From Astropecten irregularis (lineage: Eukaryota; Echinodermata; Asteroidea; Paxillosida; Astropectinidae): a DNA stretch of 64,000 bases. Shown in pieces: positions 1 through 12,088 of the stretch. The notes under the pieces were generated by a model that saw only the letters and a program-made list of their open reading frames with translations, did no database searches and was not told the DNA's origin. Where the stretch lies: NCBI GenBank assembly GCA_963971285.1, contig OZ020247.1:8824614-8888613 (forward strand), in the 5' to 3' direction. The stretch's first letter is position 1. Each line of letters begins with the position of its first letter. Made by a program: the position numbers and the translations under genes.

Positions 1-724
1 TCTCTCCAACAACTCTCCGCCTGTCAGCGGAGGAGCGATAAAAAAATACCCAATTTTGTCTAGGGCCCAGATTCTTGGGTGCTTATAAAGACAAAGAAAA
101 CACTGCGAGCACGGTGCGTCCTTTGAAAACGCCTGGCAGGATTGTTTTAGGGGCGTGCTTCTCTCTCCATGTGTCATTTGAAATTTCCATCCGGGAGGAT
201 GAGAACGTGCGTGTTCATGCCGTGGATGTATACCCTGGCTGGACAGACAAGAACAACGAACGGTAACTAGGTCAGCGTCCTTGCCCAGTGCTTCGAGGCT
301 GGGGAAACAAATAAGGAACAAGACTGATGCTGCAAATTATAGATGGACACCATTATAAACAGCGCCGTGTCAGGGATAATATTATCGTCGGTTGTATTTT
401 AGTATCGAGGGTTTGTTTTTTCTCCTCCGGTTGCTGGTGAGGGCTGATTCTGAGCCGGTACTAATGCCTGTCATGGACATATTGATCATCGTCCTAGCTG
501 TCTTGTCTGGGAGAAAGGCACCATTCATTAGTACATCAGTGGACAATCGCAGTAACTTGCCGAATAAGAAAAGAAGAGGAAAAAAATAAGAACTAGACAT
601 TTGGCAGAATCTACTGCCCATTTCTTCAGGCACAGTTATCTTTTCATGTTAGTCTTAGTTAATTCAACACTCTCCGAATCAAGGCCCAGTTTGAAAGTGG
701 TTTATTTGATTTTGCCAATGCTTT
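1..724. other. No gene recognised
   Basis: Ordinary mixed-composition spacer. ORFs up to 83 residues overlap on both strands and resemble no known protein. Confidence 0.6.
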
Positions 725-1129
725 CTGAAGAGCTGAGCCGCAAATTGTAATTTCATTTCGGCTTACAGTTGAAATTCCAGAAGAACGCGATGGAATAGCT
801 TTAAGGGCGTAAGGGGCACTATGGTGCGTCTTCCGTTCTAAACATAATGTTATTTGAGATTAGGTAATACAAGGGTTGTAAAAAAAAATCCATCATCGCC
901 GGCAAACTACAGACCGATCCCCACGCTTCATGAAAAGCTAAGCCTCAAAATGTAATTTCATTTCGGCTTACAGTGATATTACAGAAGAGAGCGATGGGGT
1001 AGCTTCAAGGGCGAAAAGGGCACTCTGATGCATATTCCGTTTTAAACATAATGTTGTTTAAGATCATGGAAGAAGGGTTGTACGAAAACATCTATCATCG
1101 CCGGCAAACAACAAAACCGATCCGCCACT
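725..1129. repeat. Two-unit tandem duplication, period about 205 bp
   Basis: Unit 1 (about 725-925) and unit 2 (about 930-1129) align along their length. Shared blocks are GTAATTTCATTTCGGCTTAC (751 and 956 regions), AACATAATGTT and ATCATCGCCGGCAAAC (892 and 1094). The units differ by several substitutions and small indels, so the duplication is not recent. No ORF runs through it. Confidence 0.8.
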
Positions 1130-2997
1130 CTTGGGTCACAGCCGGGGTAGCCGTGTGATCTTACTTCATCAAAAACACCCGCCAATTTGACGATACACTA
1201 ATTCAACAGACGGCAGGGTGTAAGACATAGAGGTCCCAAGATGATGGGTATCATGTTGACTTGGCGCATGTGTCTTCTTGAGGTTTTTCATTTAAGCGTG
1301 GGTTTTAGGTTCCCGCGACTTCTTGGTCTGTTGTCATGAAAATACCTCGTGCTGGATTTTCCTTTGTAATTATACGATGAAGAGGCCACAAGGCTTCGCA
1401 GTCAACTCCAGCACGGGGTAAAGTCAGCCCACGCCTCAGCAATATTTAACTGCACAGCGCCTTCTGTCCCTGCTTGTTTGATGTCCGCTGTCAGACGATT
1501 CTGACTGCGCCAAAAAAACATGAGATTGCGGAGGAGGCTGGATTTATTCTTTCTTCTTCTGTTCTTCATCACCATCGCAATTACAATTGATCCACTCTTG
1601 ATGATGTACAGGAAGCTGCATGCAATACATGTAGATTGTTTAACAATGTCCCCATCGTCAGTATAGTCTCTTGGTCCTATAGTGTGCCGTCCTCGTAATG
1701 GCAAATTTTAAACATTTCTTTCATGTTCAACATTGAGCATCCGCCTAAGGAACTCGGTGCGTACCTTTATGTAGATACACAGTGTTTAAGGCCGGTGCGT
1801 CCATTTCAATGAAAACACGCAAAGGTCCAGGGGTCGATTTCACGAAGCCCTACGATCGATCGTAACTTACCCAGTTACGGACAATAACCCATCGTATCCC
1901 TACGTATGGCTGAAGTACATGTCCTACGATTGATAGTAAGATGAAACGAGCTTGCTGAAATGGGCCAAAGGTTATTTAGGTATGAGTCCAGTTTCCTCGC
2001 ACCTGTTTCTCCACAATATGAGCATCAATGAGCCCAATACTGTATTTTTCGTTTAATATGCTCCGCCCGGTGTATAAGCCGCAGCACGAAAACATGACTT
2101 GAACGTATACGGCGCACCACTGTATAAGCTGCATTAACAAAACAGTCATTAACATTACAAGGGGTAAAAAAACACGTGATCGGTAATTAGATAGTTTGTT
2201 TCTTGTTTTATACTTATCGATTCACAAAATTCCACGGATCTTTTCTAACAGCGAATTCATATCGGGATACCATGTTGATATATACTTCAAATCTGCTTGC
2301 AGTAAACTGCATGAGAGAACAAATGTTAATTAGCGAGAGAAATATTTGGTTGCTTTGTTCCCTGTACTCATTACAATTTGTCCTTTATGATTGTGTTTAC
2401 GTAGAAAACATTTTATTTCGAAATTTCGGTTAGTCTGCAAATCGTTTATTGCGGATCCATTCCACGAAGCATGGCGTTTTCCAACTCAGTAGCAATATTT
2501 TTGTTAGGTAATCAGTGCATACAAGCCGAGGTATAATGTGCGACCCAAAACCAAAGCAAATGTTTGAAATTGTGCACAAATTGCGTAGTAAATAGACGTG
2601 TATATGTGGCTACATCTTTGCGGCAAAATCACGACGAAATATGGCAAAAACCTACAGCCACATAATGGGCCAACGAGTCGCCTTCCTATTACCCAAGGGC
2701 TCCCTACTCAAAATCGCCATGTGCGCGCGAGGTCTATTACCACCGAATTTAGCAGGTAAAAGGGCTCTCCAGCAGTATCCGACACTCGGAGTGCTATTTT
2801 CCTTCATTTGCTGAAATCCGAGATGGGTTCTGAAGATTTTAATGGCGTGCATTCGTCAGGAGAAGTGTTGTGTTGGAGGAGCTGCATGGACAGGCGTATG
2901 ACACCTGGCGACATCCCACTCATTCCGTGATGATGGGCAAGTTTTCATGTCTGGGGCACTTCGTTTCTCAATGCTGAGCATTATAGGACTGCCACTG
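1130..2997. other. Spacer apart from the family N copy
   Basis: Holds N copy 1 (1828-1966). Around 2060-2140, GTGTATAAGCCGCA and CTGTATAAGCTGCA look like two units of a decayed short repeat. No coding region is supported. Confidence 0.5.
1828..1966. mobile_element. Family N MITE, copy 1
   Basis: About 140 bp with ends CAGGGGTCGATTTCACGAAG and TGCTGAAATGGGCC and an internal CCTACGATCGATCGTAAC palindrome. It is homologous to the copy at 41124 (shared AACCCATCGTATCC and CTACG(A)T blocks). Similar GGGGTCGATTTCA ends are common in marine invertebrate DNA as I recall. Confidence 0.65.
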
Positions 2998-3440
2998 TAC
3001 AGGGTGTCTCAGAAAAACGCAACATGTGTTGGGACCCATCATTTTATAATTAAACTGTTTATCACTTCAAGATTCAGATATGTGATTCAACCATGCCTTG
3101 GCTATCACCATGTAGAATGTAAGCATATTTGGGCTGAAATTGGCGAAAATATGACCAATTGAAAGAGTACTCCTTAAAAACAAATTTGCTAGGACAACGT
3201 GCATAGTGGTTAATACACGTGTATGGAAGAAAGATGAACATCAGGTTTTGAGGTTGGATAATTCAGTCTTAGTTTTTTCACTAAATTTTTGTCCAATTTT
3301 GCTAAAATTGTACATGGTGATAGCCAAGACATAGCTGTATCACATATCTCAATCTTGAAGTGATAAACAGTTTGATTTTATAGAATAGTTCTCGACACAA
3401 GTGTTGCGGTTTTTTTTGTTGGTTTTTTTTACACCCTGTA
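2998..3440 (+). mobile_element. Family E fold-back MITE, TA target
   Basis: A 443-bp element from TACAGGGTGTCTCAGAAAAA to ACACCCTGTA. The arms are long inverted repeats of about 140-150 bp (CTGTTTATCACTTCAAGATTC in both). It is flanked by TA on both sides. The TA target and GGGTGTCCC ends suggest a Tc1/mariner-like source, which is an inference. No coding sequence is evident. Confidence 0.82.
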
Positions 3441-5310
3441 TAGGTCCTGAGTCGGATGAAGATACGTTAACTTTATACGCATTATAACTAAGAATGAAGA
3501 AGACATGTTTTCCTTGGCAGACGATTTGGAAGCCTGGGGTTGTTGTTGCGGCCACGCAGTACGTGGAAGTCGGTTTCGTATAGTGTTATAATGAGTACTA
3601 GGTGATTCTACACGGACATCCAAGGCTTTGATATAGTGGCGTTAATATTCATGACCTGTGCTTGGACTAAATCGCGAATAGCATGCGTCGATATTTGGCG
3701 TCGGTTTCCACGAGTTCCCTTTCAAATCGCGAAAAAAGAAGAAGGATAAAACAGGTTGTACATTATGGCGACGTCTTGGTAACTCGATGATGTCTCTGCA
3801 GCTGGTGCCCCAATGGGCCTGCATGGAATCCAGATTCACAGAAGCAGCCATTTAATACTCAGGTGCTCAATGGCCCATAAGCCTTTCAAACGGCACCAAT
3901 TCTAATTTACGCCAAAGGCCGAGTTAGCGCACCCCGTGGCGGTATATAGCGACTTTAAAACACCGACAGCACTACCGAAACCACTCACGATCATTCTATT
4001 TATTTATGTAGGGATACTCCTGTTCACTCGAATCCACCATTACGCGCGTGTTTTGATTGTGGATGAGAAAACGATTAAAACGTCCGATGTTGAAAGTTGC
4101 TCAGGCTTTTAAATCAAAAATCCCATTAAGGAAATGCAAAATGTCCTTCGATTATTATTTTTAAAACGAGACAAGCTATCAATTGATGCAAACAGTAAAA
4201 CATTCGTGATTTGATCAACAGTGAATGATGATTTGCCCCGTGTATATGGCAAATATAGAGCATGGAGGATGACACACATATAGACACGATGCAATACTGA
4301 ACCAGATTCCATATTGTGTGTATGCTAGGTCTATGTATAATGTATGCGCGTACCCTTTAGGACTGCCATGCTGGCGCGACAACCTCGCAAACATTGGACG
4401 GGCACATCAGATCAGCCGAGAAAATATAATGTGTCAACAAAACGATCACAGCGCCCTGGGGGCGGGGGAGAAGCAGAGAGGAGGGGGAGGAGGATGAAGG
4501 GGAGCTCTCCCATCGAAGACGATCCTACAGAACGGATATTGCAGCCAACGAAACGACCCATGGGCTCAATGACTAGTATACAAGGGGCTCGAGGAAACGA
4601 CCGGTCCATTGCAGTCTGTGCATTATCATCATACATCGTCTTTGCCAGATGACCGCATTGACACGAATATTATTCCACCTCTGGTCAAGGAATTAACAGG
4701 GACACATGGGAAATGGGTTTTTATACATTACCGTGTGTCTGTACGTATAAGGGACGGCTCACCTAATTCGTTCACACATTTCAATCGAACAATCTTCACA
4801 CGGGCGATTAATATTGGCGCCAATATTTTTATGCCAAATCTTTGATGTCTTTTGATTCAATCTTGATTATTCGGAAGATTCTGTGTTTTTACATGAAAAA
4901 GCAACGGCAATCTGGAGAGTGTACGCCCACTTGGAAAGTAAACACGGTCGTTGGGACGTGTGGGCAACGAGGATTACCATCGTAATGACGGAGAAACTGC
5001 TTAATTTTTGTCCCGGTGAATTTATTTCAAAATAACCGAATATGACTTTCATGAGAATAACCCGTGTGAATTATTGTGTCTGTATAAGAATGTGAACTAT
5101 CAAGGGAAATAATATTGTCAAATGCAACAAACCTATTTGACTTCCTTTTTTGATATGCCAGTTTGTTTTTTTACGACAGAAAAATTCATCGCCATTGGAG
5201 CTTTTTAATGTTCGCAAAGACTGTTCCTTAGTTTCCAGGATAATAAGTAGGCCTGAGGTTTGTATTTTTGACTCCTGTGCAAAATGCATGTTCTCACAAT
5301 TATAAGAGAT
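3441..5310. other. No gene recognised
   Basis: AT-rich spacer with a purine-rich GGGGGAGAAGCAGAGAGGAG stretch near 4460-4500. A 102-residue ORF there is low-complexity. Confidence 0.55.
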
Positions 5311-5405
5311 ATACGGCGTTCAGAAGATCGCCGGTTCGAATCCTGCTCCAGTAAATTTTTCTTTGTTCACTTTTAATTACTTTAATTTCAGTCAGTTTCC
5401 CTTGT
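5311..5405 (+). mobile_element. tRNA-derived SINE fragment (SINE 1)
   Basis: Holds the 3' part of a tRNA-like head with a B box (GGTTCGAATCC), then CTCCAGT and the tail CAATTTTTCTTTGTTCAC-like sequence shared with the other SINE 1 copies. Continues into TTTCAGTCAGTTTCCC, which also occurs in the reverse copy at 15190. The A box is missing. Confidence 0.7.
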
Positions 5406-5524
5406 GGTTATTTGATGATATTTGAGATAGAAAGAGCTTCAAAAACTCTTCTATATTTTTAAATACTGCCATAACTACCGACATTTCTCAACTTCTTTAA
5501 AACGTATAAACGTCGATAGTCACT

Positions 5525-5880
5525 TTAAAGGTATAATACATGATTTGTAAAGGTTACAGAACAACACGCACACTTTGTCTGATCAAGCATGAACATAACA
5601 TAATAGACCTGCGAAATGTTGAGCTCAATCGGACATCGGAGTCACGAAAAAAAAAAAACGAAACCCCGACTCGTTTTTTCTTATAATACAAAAAAAAATG
5701 GTTTTGATCTTACCCCGAAATCAAAACTGTATAAATTCTGGATGAATACACCGTTTCGGGCGAAAATATATTTTAACGGTATGTTTCTACAATCACCATC
5801 TTCATACCCTGAATGTTATACGTATAAATCTGTGAACATTTCTGTTTGGGTATGTCACCAATCCTGTACTGTACCTTTAA
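5525..5880 (-). mobile_element. TTAA MITE family B, full length
   Basis: A 356-bp non-autonomous element between two TTAA copies, ending AGGTATAATACATGATT... and ...CCTGTACTGTACCT. It carries the B-specific half first (TTTGTCTGATCA, GAGCTCAATCGGACATC) and then the half shared with family A (reverse of ACAGATTTACGTATAAC). The halves meet at a small GATCTT...GAAATC palindrome. The TTAA target points to the piggyBac superfamily, although the AGG terminus is not typical. An ORF through it is only chance. Confidence 0.85.
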
Positions 5881-6853
5881 GCTTTCAAACGTCACCACGC
5901 CGTGCACTTTACAGACTAGAGGCAAATGTTCTTTCAGAAAGGTGCCTTCACACAAGCCATCAGTACGTTTCTTTTTTTTATTAAATCACTATATTATGAT
6001 TGAAAAATGTTGTATTAATATATAATTCCATTACAGCTAGATTTGTGAAGCTAATCCACGGCTTGGGATAAATGAAGCATCGCCTTCAAATTGAATTAGA
6101 AATTATATACCCTGGGACGATGCAATGCCTAGTCTGGCATTCAACATAATGTACACACACGGTTGCATCATGGCATTCATATAAGCCTATACCGTTAGGC
6201 TTTCGTTCTCATTTCCTGCTCCTTAACTCCGTGGAGATCTCTAAGCAGTTTCTGTCCCGTGGGCCAATTGGATCGGTAGAATGAACTCAGAGCAAAGCGC
6301 GGTTCTTTTCTCTCTTTTTTTCGCGCTCCTCCACTAGTAGCCACATATTATGCGAGTTTTTTTGGAAGGAAGATCAAAATCACATGGCTCAAATCAGGGA
6401 CGGAATCCAGAGTGTTCAAATTCTACACGCTTGGCTTGTAGGGTAATGTGCAATTAATTGGACCCCGGGGCTGGGCATTACCTGATAAAGGAGAGAGAGA
6501 CGGTGAGGCAGGGAGGCAAATACATATTCGTTTTCTCAACTGGACAATATTTTCTTCTGCTCGTTTGTGCAATTACCGGGCGGAGGTTGTTTAACTTTGC
6601 AAGTGGCACTTCAGAACGGGACGAGTGGTCTCTCCGTTCGGTCGACCTAATATGATTCACCCCTTTTAACATGTAATACTCGGGCGGCTGCATGGGTTGG
6701 CATCGTTCATCACCCAAGATGCAGTATTCTCATCGCAGTGCAATAAACGCCATGCACATTTAGAGCAATTTTACAGTACCGAGGCAGCCTTCGCGACTGC
6801 ATTGGGTTTCCGGATAAATTACCAACACCGCCAAAAGAGCCCGTATACGTGGT

Positions 6854-7602
6854 TTAAAGGTAATATCATACTTTGGTTTTTGTCAAAGAAATACAGATCC
6901 ATGGGTGAAAATATCAAGGAAGATACAGTAACAATCATCTGTGAAAATTTGTTCTCGTACGGTGCCCACTTATTGAGAAAACAGTGAAAAACGGCCACAA
7001 TATTTCTTAAAGGTACAATACATGATTGGTAACGGTCACAGGACAGCACTGATACTTTGTCTGATCAAACATGTACATGAAATAATAAACATGTGGAAAT
7101 TTGAGCTCAATCGGACATCTGAATCACGAGAAAATAGCGAAAACCCGACTCGATTTTTCTTATAAAACATGAATAAAAGTTTACTTTATGTTTGTTCCAA
7201 AAATCGTTCGGACGAACGATCTTTGGAAAAGACAATAAATCTTTACTTCCTTGAAAACCCCAGCATCTGATGAACCAAGATTTCCCATGGTGACTGTTTG
7301 CACTGTTTATGAACTGTTGAGTCCATTTTCTGTCTCAAACTCAATACATTTTTTTGGAAGGCCTTGCAAATCCTATATGCTCTCTTTAAGTCTTTTCTCT
7401 TTTATTTTTGATCTCTAAAAGATCACAAATAATTTTGGTCACTGGTTTACTCTTTTCTGGATAAATGCAGCATATCAGGCAGAACAATTTTAACAATATA
7501 TTTCTATCCGCACCATCTTTATGCCCAGTAAGGTATAGGTAAATGTGTGAAGATTTCTGTTTAGGTACCGGGGTATGCTACCAAAGTATGATACTTCCTT
7601 CA
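6854..7602 (-). mobile_element. TTAA MITE family A, interrupted by another TTAA element
   Basis: The left part 6854-7006 and right part 7391-7602 are the two sections of one family A copy in reverse orientation. They are split at the internal CTTAAG site by the element at 7007-7390. The A ends read AGGTAATATCATACTTTGG and CCAAAGTATGATACTTCCT. Removing the insert and one TTAA restores the normal A order TATTTC-TTAA-GTCTTTTCTC. Confidence 0.85.
7007..7390 (+). mobile_element. Chimeric TTAA MITE: family B half joined to family D half
   Basis: This element is bounded by TTAA on both sides and sits in the internal TTAA of a family A element. Its first half (7011-7195) is the B-specific half: AGGTACAATACATGATTGG, GAGCTCAATCGGACATCTG, GAGAAAATAGCGAAAACCC. 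Its second half (about 7196-7386) is the right half of family D: TCGTTCGGACGAACGATCTT, CCAAGATTTCCCATGGTGAC, GGCCTTGCAAATCC. The switch lies beside the small central palindrome. Confidence 0.85.
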
Positions 7603-9743
7603 ATGCGCATGTTAAATTGGGATCTGTCCAAGAAGTTTAGTTTTTCATCCCGCTTGTGAATAGCGTATCTAACATTATCATCGGTAACAATTGATATATC
7701 CCTTTGCATTTCTGTATTTCAGGATATTAGGGCACGATATCTGGAGTATAGTTGCAGTATACACTCAGTCTTGTTACGTAGTATACGTAATACGTAGCGA
7801 AATGATACTGATTACATTACAGCGCATGCCAATTCGATTGTATCCCCTGAGAATTCGGTCTGGACAGAAGACTACCAGAATGAGCAAGTCTACTTGCTCA
7901 GCCATCTTCTGTGGCATTGTCAATGATTTGTAAGGATTGCCCATATCACTGATTGGCTGCCCTTGTACACCCAAAAGGAAAAATACATGATCTCTAAATG
8001 AAAATTGCAGACCACCTGCCACATATTAAACAGCCATTCACAACAAATTACCTTAAACGACGACGAAGGTAAAACAAAATGTACACAAAGTCAATCAGTT
8101 GATTGCATGCAGGTCTCCATGTCAGAATTCCTGTTTTGCTGATAAATGCGTTGGTTTTGTATGTGAGTGTCAATGGATCGGATCTTCCGGACCCTTTAGA
8201 AACCCATGTCATTAGGTGGATATTGAATGCAGTATCAGGCATTGGGACGCAGGCCAGCGACGCCAATAGAGACTTATGGTGCAGCTGCAGGTCTAGGCCT
8301 AAAATAGGGGGTCACTATAGACACATATACTGCAGTATGACGTGCGTACGTACGTGTACATACTTCAAACAGTGCTGTTATCTAGCCTACCTCATCTTTT
8401 TGCTTTAAATCATTTAGATAGGTGGATTCGTTCAGGTGAATGCAAAATCAAACCGCTCTTAGAATCGTCTGCGAAGGGGCACTCAAATTAACGACACATC
8501 ACATTTACCCTCAGGTGACCATTTTTTGTGGTGAGTTGAATTTCCAATAAATTAAGCATTAGGTTGTTCAATGTGTAATGCTGCGTAAACAGATAAATCT
8601 ACGATCTTCAAGTCAACTTGTGCTCGCTTCAGCCGCGATGGAAGCAAAACAGAATGGCGCTGTATGTAATTTTAAGTGATGGTCCTGAATACAACTTTGA
8701 AAAGTGTTTTAGTGAACATTTTGAAAGTCCTGAAAAGTAAATCAAAACAAAACAGGTTAGGGCGTACCAATTTTCTGTAGGCGAAAGTTTGATGATTTGT
8801 GCACACAATACACGGTAGAAATGCAATTTTCAATAAGATGTTTTAAGATGGTTTCATGGCTTCTGACTGCCAAACGAACAAAAATAATTGACTATTTGGG
8901 TCACCACCAACCGAGGTCTGGATGGCTCATTTGGTAGAGTGCCTGTACGGTATTCAGGAGGTCGCCGGCTCGAATCCCGCTCCAGTCAATTTTTCTTTGT
9001 TCACTTTTCACGATGTTTTAATTTGTTAACCACATATTGGATTTAACTAGTTTTATTTTTGAGATTGTTGTGTGCATTTATCTCTGCATTTATATTTATT
9101 AGTTTGTATGGTGAGTTTTAATATAGCTCTATGGGTGAGACGTACATGTACATGTACGTGTTAAAGAAATAGGCGAGTAAACACTATTGACCACCGCACG
9201 TCGGACATTTCTGTGAATATAGCCAGGGGCGGCCCGGATGTTCGCACCTGACGTCATCATTAAGATGCCAAGAGACTTTCAAGCTCCATGTACAAATAAA
9301 ACACAAGCTCCATCATCCCAGCTTTAGTTCAGCACATTAGGCGAGACGTATCTGGAATAAGGAAGGGGCTGATGTTACTGCATGGCACTCTGTAGCCAGT
9401 ACGTCTTCTAAAGCCTCGATCAGATGGGTCTAACGTTCCCTGTAGAATTGACATGAGACACATCCTAGCCATCCAGTGCGATCACCTGACAAACAGATTA
9501 GCCCCGAGTGCTATTAATATGCATCGTAAAATCAATCAATGAGGTACGGGCATCGGACTTATCCGACCGAATACAAAGGTTATCGTTACTTTGCGTCGGT
9601 TAGTACAAGTATCGTGAAAAAAAAAAATGCCTATAGTATGGACTTTTAATAGCTTAATTTGAGCTGGCGCTCTTAATAAGGAGAGTGTAGCTAGGAAGTC
9701 GCATCGAATGCTTCAATTTGTTACAGTACACTGGCGGTCTCCT
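7603..9743. other. Spacer with one SINE 1
   Basis: Outside the SINE at 8916-9012 I see only short palindromes such as ACGTACGTACGTGTACA near 8344 and GTACATGTACATGTACGTG near 9144. Confidence 0.5.
8916..9012 (+). mobile_element. tRNA-derived SINE 1, tRNA-like head present
   Basis: Positions 8916-8988 form a 73-base tRNA-like unit: acceptor strand GTCTGGA against CTCCAGTC (6 of 7 pairs), a weak A box TGGCTCATTTGG and B box GGCTCGAATCC. It is followed by the family tail TCAATTTTTCTTTGTTCAC. I call it a SINE rather than a tRNA gene because the same tail follows every copy. Confidence 0.7.
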
Positions 9744-10132
9744 TTAAAGATACAGTACAGGATTGGTAACTTACCAAATCAGAAATGTTCACAGATTAAC
9801 ATATAACTTTCAGGATATGAATATGGTGCTGGTAGAAATATACCGTTAAAATAATTTCACCTGAAATTGTGTATTTATCCAGAAATTAGTAAAACAAAGA
9901 CCGAAAACAGTTTTGATCTTGGGGTAAGATCAAAACCATTCTTCATGTTTTATAAGATATAATTATTGAGTCGGGTTTTCGCTATTTTCTCGTGACTCAG
10001 ATGTCCGATTGAGCCCAAATGTGGTTTATTATTTCAAGAGCATTTGTAATCAGATAAAGTGTAGGTGCTGTTCTGTGACCGTGATTACCAATCATGCATT
10101 ATAGCTGAATATAATCATGTATTATACCTTAA
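9744..10132 (+). mobile_element. TTAA MITE family B, full length
   Basis: A 389-bp copy with the A-shared half first (ACAGATTAACATATAACTT, GGTAGAAATATACCG), the palindrome GATCTTGGGGTAAGATC, then the B-specific half with GAGTCGGGTTTTCGC. The end region is partly duplicated: CCAATCATGCATTATA is followed by ATAATCATGTATTATACC before the closing TTAA. Confidence 0.85.
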
Positions 10133-11258
10133 AAGTCATGTAGTTTTCACAGAGCATATTTGGACAAACCGGTAATATTTCTTTAATCAAAACCCGTGTA
10201 CAAGCTTTTAAAAACGGTTTCTATTACTGTGTTTCTGACATACAAGTTCTTATCTTGAATTGTATTTGCAGGAGTCCAAATCAGTAGAAAGTGCGTATAT
10301 AGAGGATGGACACCATGTCGGAGGGATATCATCAGTTCACAGGTAGACACGTGAACATCAGCATAACTAAACGGTAAGCTTTCACATACACCTATAAGTC
10401 TAGAACAACTGTTTTTGATCATTACCAATTCAATGCCATGTTTTAGAGATTTTATTACTACTGAAATAATGGCACGTCAACACACTTGGATGTACGACCA
10501 CGAGCCTGCGTCTGCTGCAATTTGCAAAAACCGGTTCGATGGTGTGTATATTTATTGGATAAGTCAACACGGATGTTGATTTTCGGTATCAGTGCATTGC
10601 TAATGGCATCCGACGACTTCCAATTTCATTCCACGATGCCGAAAACAGACACGCGTTCATGTATAATTCCAAAAATTGCCTATAAGATAAGCTGTAGACG
10701 TGACTGAAGTCCAACCCTCCAATATTTAATGGACTTAGTATCCCACCTACGCTGAGCTGCAATGGTTTAAATCGATAAAAATCTGCCAGCTAATGGTTGT
10801 TATTACTTAGAAACAAGGAAATGAAAAAGGAATTCCTTAGTACCTTTCTCCTTGAGTCCACTCGAAGATACTCGGTGAAAACCCCCCGCTGCGACCTTCA
10901 ATGCTAAGCCCCTGCGTCCGGAAGAACACCCCATCATACGCAAAAAAAGAAATTGTAATTGCATTAAGTTTTCGCAGGTTTTGTCATTATTATCTGAGCT
11001 CTGGATAATTTGCCTTTCACGGGGGGGGGGGAAGCATGGGCAATGTCTACGTGTCTTTTCAGCCAAGGACGTAGAGTCCGCTGTTGGGCAGATTTATGAA
11101 AACGCGCACTTCTGCAAGGTTTTTTCCAGTTCGTTGAACTCGAGATAAAATACAAATTCCGTCGAAAATCGTTTGGGGGTGCGGATCGCGAGTTATCCCT
11201 TACACGTGTTCTTGTTTGATATGATTCCCATTCCTTATCACAAAACATTATTTTCATT
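10133..11258. other. No gene recognised
   Basis: Spacer with an 11-base poly-G run at 11021-11031. ORFs of 87 and 103 residues overlap each other in different frames of the same strand. Confidence 0.5.
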
Positions 11259-11529
11259 TTAAAGGTACAGTACATGATTGGTTACATACCCAAACAGTAA
11301 TGTTCACAGATTTACGTATAACTTACAGGGTTTGAAGATTGGTGATGGTAGAAACATACCGTTAAAATATTTCCGCCTTAATAAAATGGTGTATTTATCC
11401 AGAAATTATTAAAACAAAGACCGAAAACAGTTTTGATTTCGGGGTAAGATTAAAGCGATTCTTTGTGTTTTAAAAGAAAAATTGAGCCAGTTTTTGCTGA
11501 TCTTTACCAATCATGTATTATACCTTTAA
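11259..11529 (+). mobile_element. TTAA MITE family B, internally deleted
   Basis: A 271-bp copy with both ends intact (AGGTACAGTACATGATTGG and CCAATCATGTATTATACCT, each next to TTAA). Much of the B-specific half is missing after TTGAGCCAGTTTTTGC. The A-shared half and the central GATTTCGGGGTAAGATT remain. Confidence 0.8.
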
Positions 11530-11758
11530 AGGAAACAAGCTGCTTGAACTGGGCGTATCGCATTAGATGTTAATTAGATTTATGTTAATGAGGGTCCCAC
11601 TCAAGGGGCGTAGTAGCTTGGACAAACATTTTCAACATTTTTTTTCTCATATTGAATCCAGGAAATAATTAGTTCGAGACACAAAATATCATTGTAGATA
11701 TAGTACTTTATTGTTTTAAGCAGGAATAATGCAATTTAAATCCTATTTCGTGGTCCCT

Positions 11759-12088
11759 TTAAAGGCATGCTTCCATACGTTGGTACCATACCGAAACAGG
11801 AATCTTCACAGAAACTGGAGATGTGGATGGTAGGAACATACCGTTATTGTCTGCCTGAAATGTTGTATTTATCCAGAAAAAAAGTAAAACCAATTGACCA
11901 AAAATAATTTTGATCTTCGGAAGATCAAAAATCATGTTACTAAACTGATTTAAGATGCCGTGGGCGTTTTTCATTGTTTTTTCAAAAAAGTGGGCACTGT
12001 ATGGGACTGAAATTTCTATCTTCCTTGATCATTTTGCCCGAGGATTCTGCATTTCTTTGACAAAGACCAAAGTATGATACTACCTTAA
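11759..12088 (+). mobile_element. TTAA MITE family A, diverged copy
   Basis: A 330-bp copy with TTAA at both ends. The left end is altered (AGGCATGCTTCCATACGTTGG) and the right end is close to consensus (CCAAAGTATGATACTACCT). The central palindrome is GATCTTCGGAAGATC. It appears older than the other A copies. Confidence 0.78.
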
